Source: Nocardiopsis alba DSM 43377 (GTDB taxonomy: Bacteria; Actinomycetota; Actinomycetes; Streptosporangiales; Streptosporangiaceae). From it: 64,000 nucleotides of DNA. The notes under the pieces were generated by a model. That model was not told where the DNA came from. It was given only the letters and a program-made list of their open reading frames with translations, and searched no databases. Position 1 is the first letter of the stretch. Each line of letters begins with the position of its first letter. A program made the position numbers and the translations under genes. Shown piece by piece: positions 63,035-64,000 of this stretch. The stretch spans positions 1 to 64,000 of the forward strand of contig NZ_ANAC01000001.1 of assembly GCF_000341225.1 (NCBI RefSeq). The letters run 5' to 3'.

Positions 63035-64000
63035 CTAGCCCTCGTCGCCGTTCTCGGAGTTGGTCTTCTCCAGTTCGGCGATGACGCGCTCGGTCAGCTC
63101 GTCGCCGAGCGGGGCGTAGCCCAGCTCACCGGCGAGGTCCTGAGCGGACTCGTCGGTCAGGGCCCAGGTCCAGAAGTCGATGATGGCGTCGGCCGACTCC
63201 TGGTCGTAGCCGCAGGTGTAGGTGAAGATCCAGTTGGTACCGGCGATCGGGTAGCCCTCGCCGCCGATGCCGTCGATCGCGAACTGGAAGTTGTCCGGAA
63301 CATCGGCCTCCTCGGAGGCGGCGATGGTGGACTCCAGGGTCGGCTCGATCGGGGTGCCGTCGGCGTTCACGACCTTGGCGACGGACAGCCCCGCCTCCTG
63401 GGCGTAGGACTGGTTGACGTAGCCGATACCGCCGGGGTTCTGGCTGATGCCCTGGGCGACGCCGTCGTTCTGCTGGCCGCCGACCAGGCCGGAGGCCCAG
63501 TCGAGCTCCTTGCCCTCGCCGTACTCGTCGGCCCACGACTCGACCTCGGTGGCCAGGTAGTGCGTGAACACGGCCGTGGTGCCGGAGCTGTCGGAGCGGT
63601 GGACCGGGACGATCTCGTCGCTCGGCAGGTCCATGTCCGGGTTGAGCTCGGCGATCGCCGGGTCGTCGAAGCTGGTGATCTCGGTGGAGTAGATGCCGGC
63701 GATGGTCTCGGCGTCCAGCACCAGACCGTCGAGGTCCGGGTTGTTGAAGGCGATGACCACGGAGCCGAACACGACGGGGAACTGGACGGCCTCGCAACCG
63801 CGGGCCTCGGCCGCGGCCTCCAGGCTCTCCTCACCGAGGTACTCCTCGGAGGAACCGAAGTCGACCGTCTGCTCCAGGAACTGCTCGATCCCGGCGCCGG
63901 AACCGACACTCTGGTAGTTGATGTCCACGCCCGACTGGACGTCGGAGTTGTAGGTGTAGATCCAGTCCTGGAAGAGCGGGTCCGGGAAGCTGGCGCCGGC
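63035..64000 (-). CDS. pstS: Phosphate-binding protein PstS (5' end outside window)
   Basis: The visible part is 321 residues with the N-terminus beyond the right edge. ASFPDPLFQDWIYTYNS, VDINYQSVGSGAGIEQF, FGSSEEYL, LDAETIAGIYSTEITSFDDPAI and HRSDSSGTTAVFTHYL are the characteristic phosphate-binding segments in order. PstS captures phosphate outside the membrane and passes it to PstC/PstA. The signal peptide, lipobox and any Pho box upstream cannot be seen here. It is the first gene of the visible pstS-pstC-pstA run. Confidence 0.93.
   Translation of the reverse strand, partial: AGASFPDPLFQDWIYTYNSDVQSGVDINYQSVGSGAGIEQFLEQTVDFGSSEEYLGEESLEAAAEARGCEAVQFPVVFGSVVIAFNNPDLDGLVLDAETIAGIYSTEITSFDDPAIAELNPDMDLPSDEIVPVHRSDSSGTTAVFTHYLATEVESWADEYGEGKELDWASGLVGGQQNDGVAQGISQNPGGIGYVNQSYAQEAGLSVAKVVNADGTPIEPTLESTIAASEEADVPDNFQFAIDGIGGEGYPIAGTNWIFTYTCGYDQESADAIIDFWTWALTDESAQDLAGELGYAPLGDELTERVIAELEKTNSENGDEG

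Overview
The window is chromosomal DNA from a high-GC Gram-positive actinomycete. Reading frames have strongly GC-biased third positions, GTG and TTG starts are common, lipoprotein signals are abundant, and there is a chaplin-type surface protein and a SURF1 homologue. The gene set fits the Nocardiopsaceae (Nocardiopsis-like), but that placement is inference from gene style, not from a marker gene. About 60 protein genes are supported. No tRNA, rRNA, CRISPR array, insertion sequence or prophage was seen.

Layout. 0.2-3.1 kb (minus): serB, a DUF1707 regulator-like protein and an unknown protein. 3.2-6.1 kb (plus): an ABC ATPase, an SPFH/band-7 protein and a TauE-type exporter. 6.2-8.6 kb (minus): an HD hydrolase, then a TetR regulator coupled to a hydrolase-fold protein that lacks the usual nucleophile serine. 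8.9-11.5 kb (plus): aldehyde dehydrogenase and adenosine deaminase. 11.6-14.0 kb: a DUF418 membrane protein divergent from a GntR/TetR hybrid regulator, with two ACTAGT-centred palindromes between them. 14.1-17.3 kb: an APC permease convergent with a CapA-type lipoprotein. 17.3-18.1 kb: an AT-rich gene-poor gap. 18.1-22.3 kb (plus): a four-module chaplin-like wall protein with a LAVTG sorting signal, SURF1, a methyltransferase, a macrodomain/PARG-like protein and a frameshifted GNAT gene. 22.4-28.7 kb: mixed genes including a TMEM175-like channel, an STM4015-type LRR protein, a free-standing Smr protein and a DUF234 ATPase. 28.8-36.3 kb: a PfkB kinase, two tandem VOC proteins, an acyl-CoA ligase, an amidohydrolase, a lipoprotein, an EamA transporter and an AsnC regulator. 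36.5-45.0 kb: two MFS exporters (one behind a possible leader peptide), a fasciclin lipoprotein, an OmpA-domain lipoprotein, a TetR/SDR divergent pair, mug and a lipoprotein. 45.2-53.7 kb (minus): lpd, a DedA-like protein, an unknown 550-residue protein, an AlkZ-like protein and a HAD-GH15 fusion. 54.4-57.4 kb: a methyltransferase, an SDR and hisE-hisG. 57.5-64 kb: a GH5 glycosidase, small genes, an EF-hand protein and the pstS-pstC-pstA operon, whose first gene runs off the right edge.

Most convergent gene pairs are separated by long GC-rich hairpins, which makes transcription units easy to delimit. The most unusual items are the HAD-GH15 protein whose phosphatase half has lost its metal-binding motif, the leaderless 17-codon ORF ahead of an MFS exporter, the four-chaplin sortase substrate, the duplicated VOC genes that also share a duplicated leader, and two intergenic regions with unassigned hairpins. 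No clearly new multi-gene system such as a defence island or biosynthetic cluster is visible. Coordinates of starts were chosen by hand from Shine-Dalgarno position and family N-termini. No similarity search was run.
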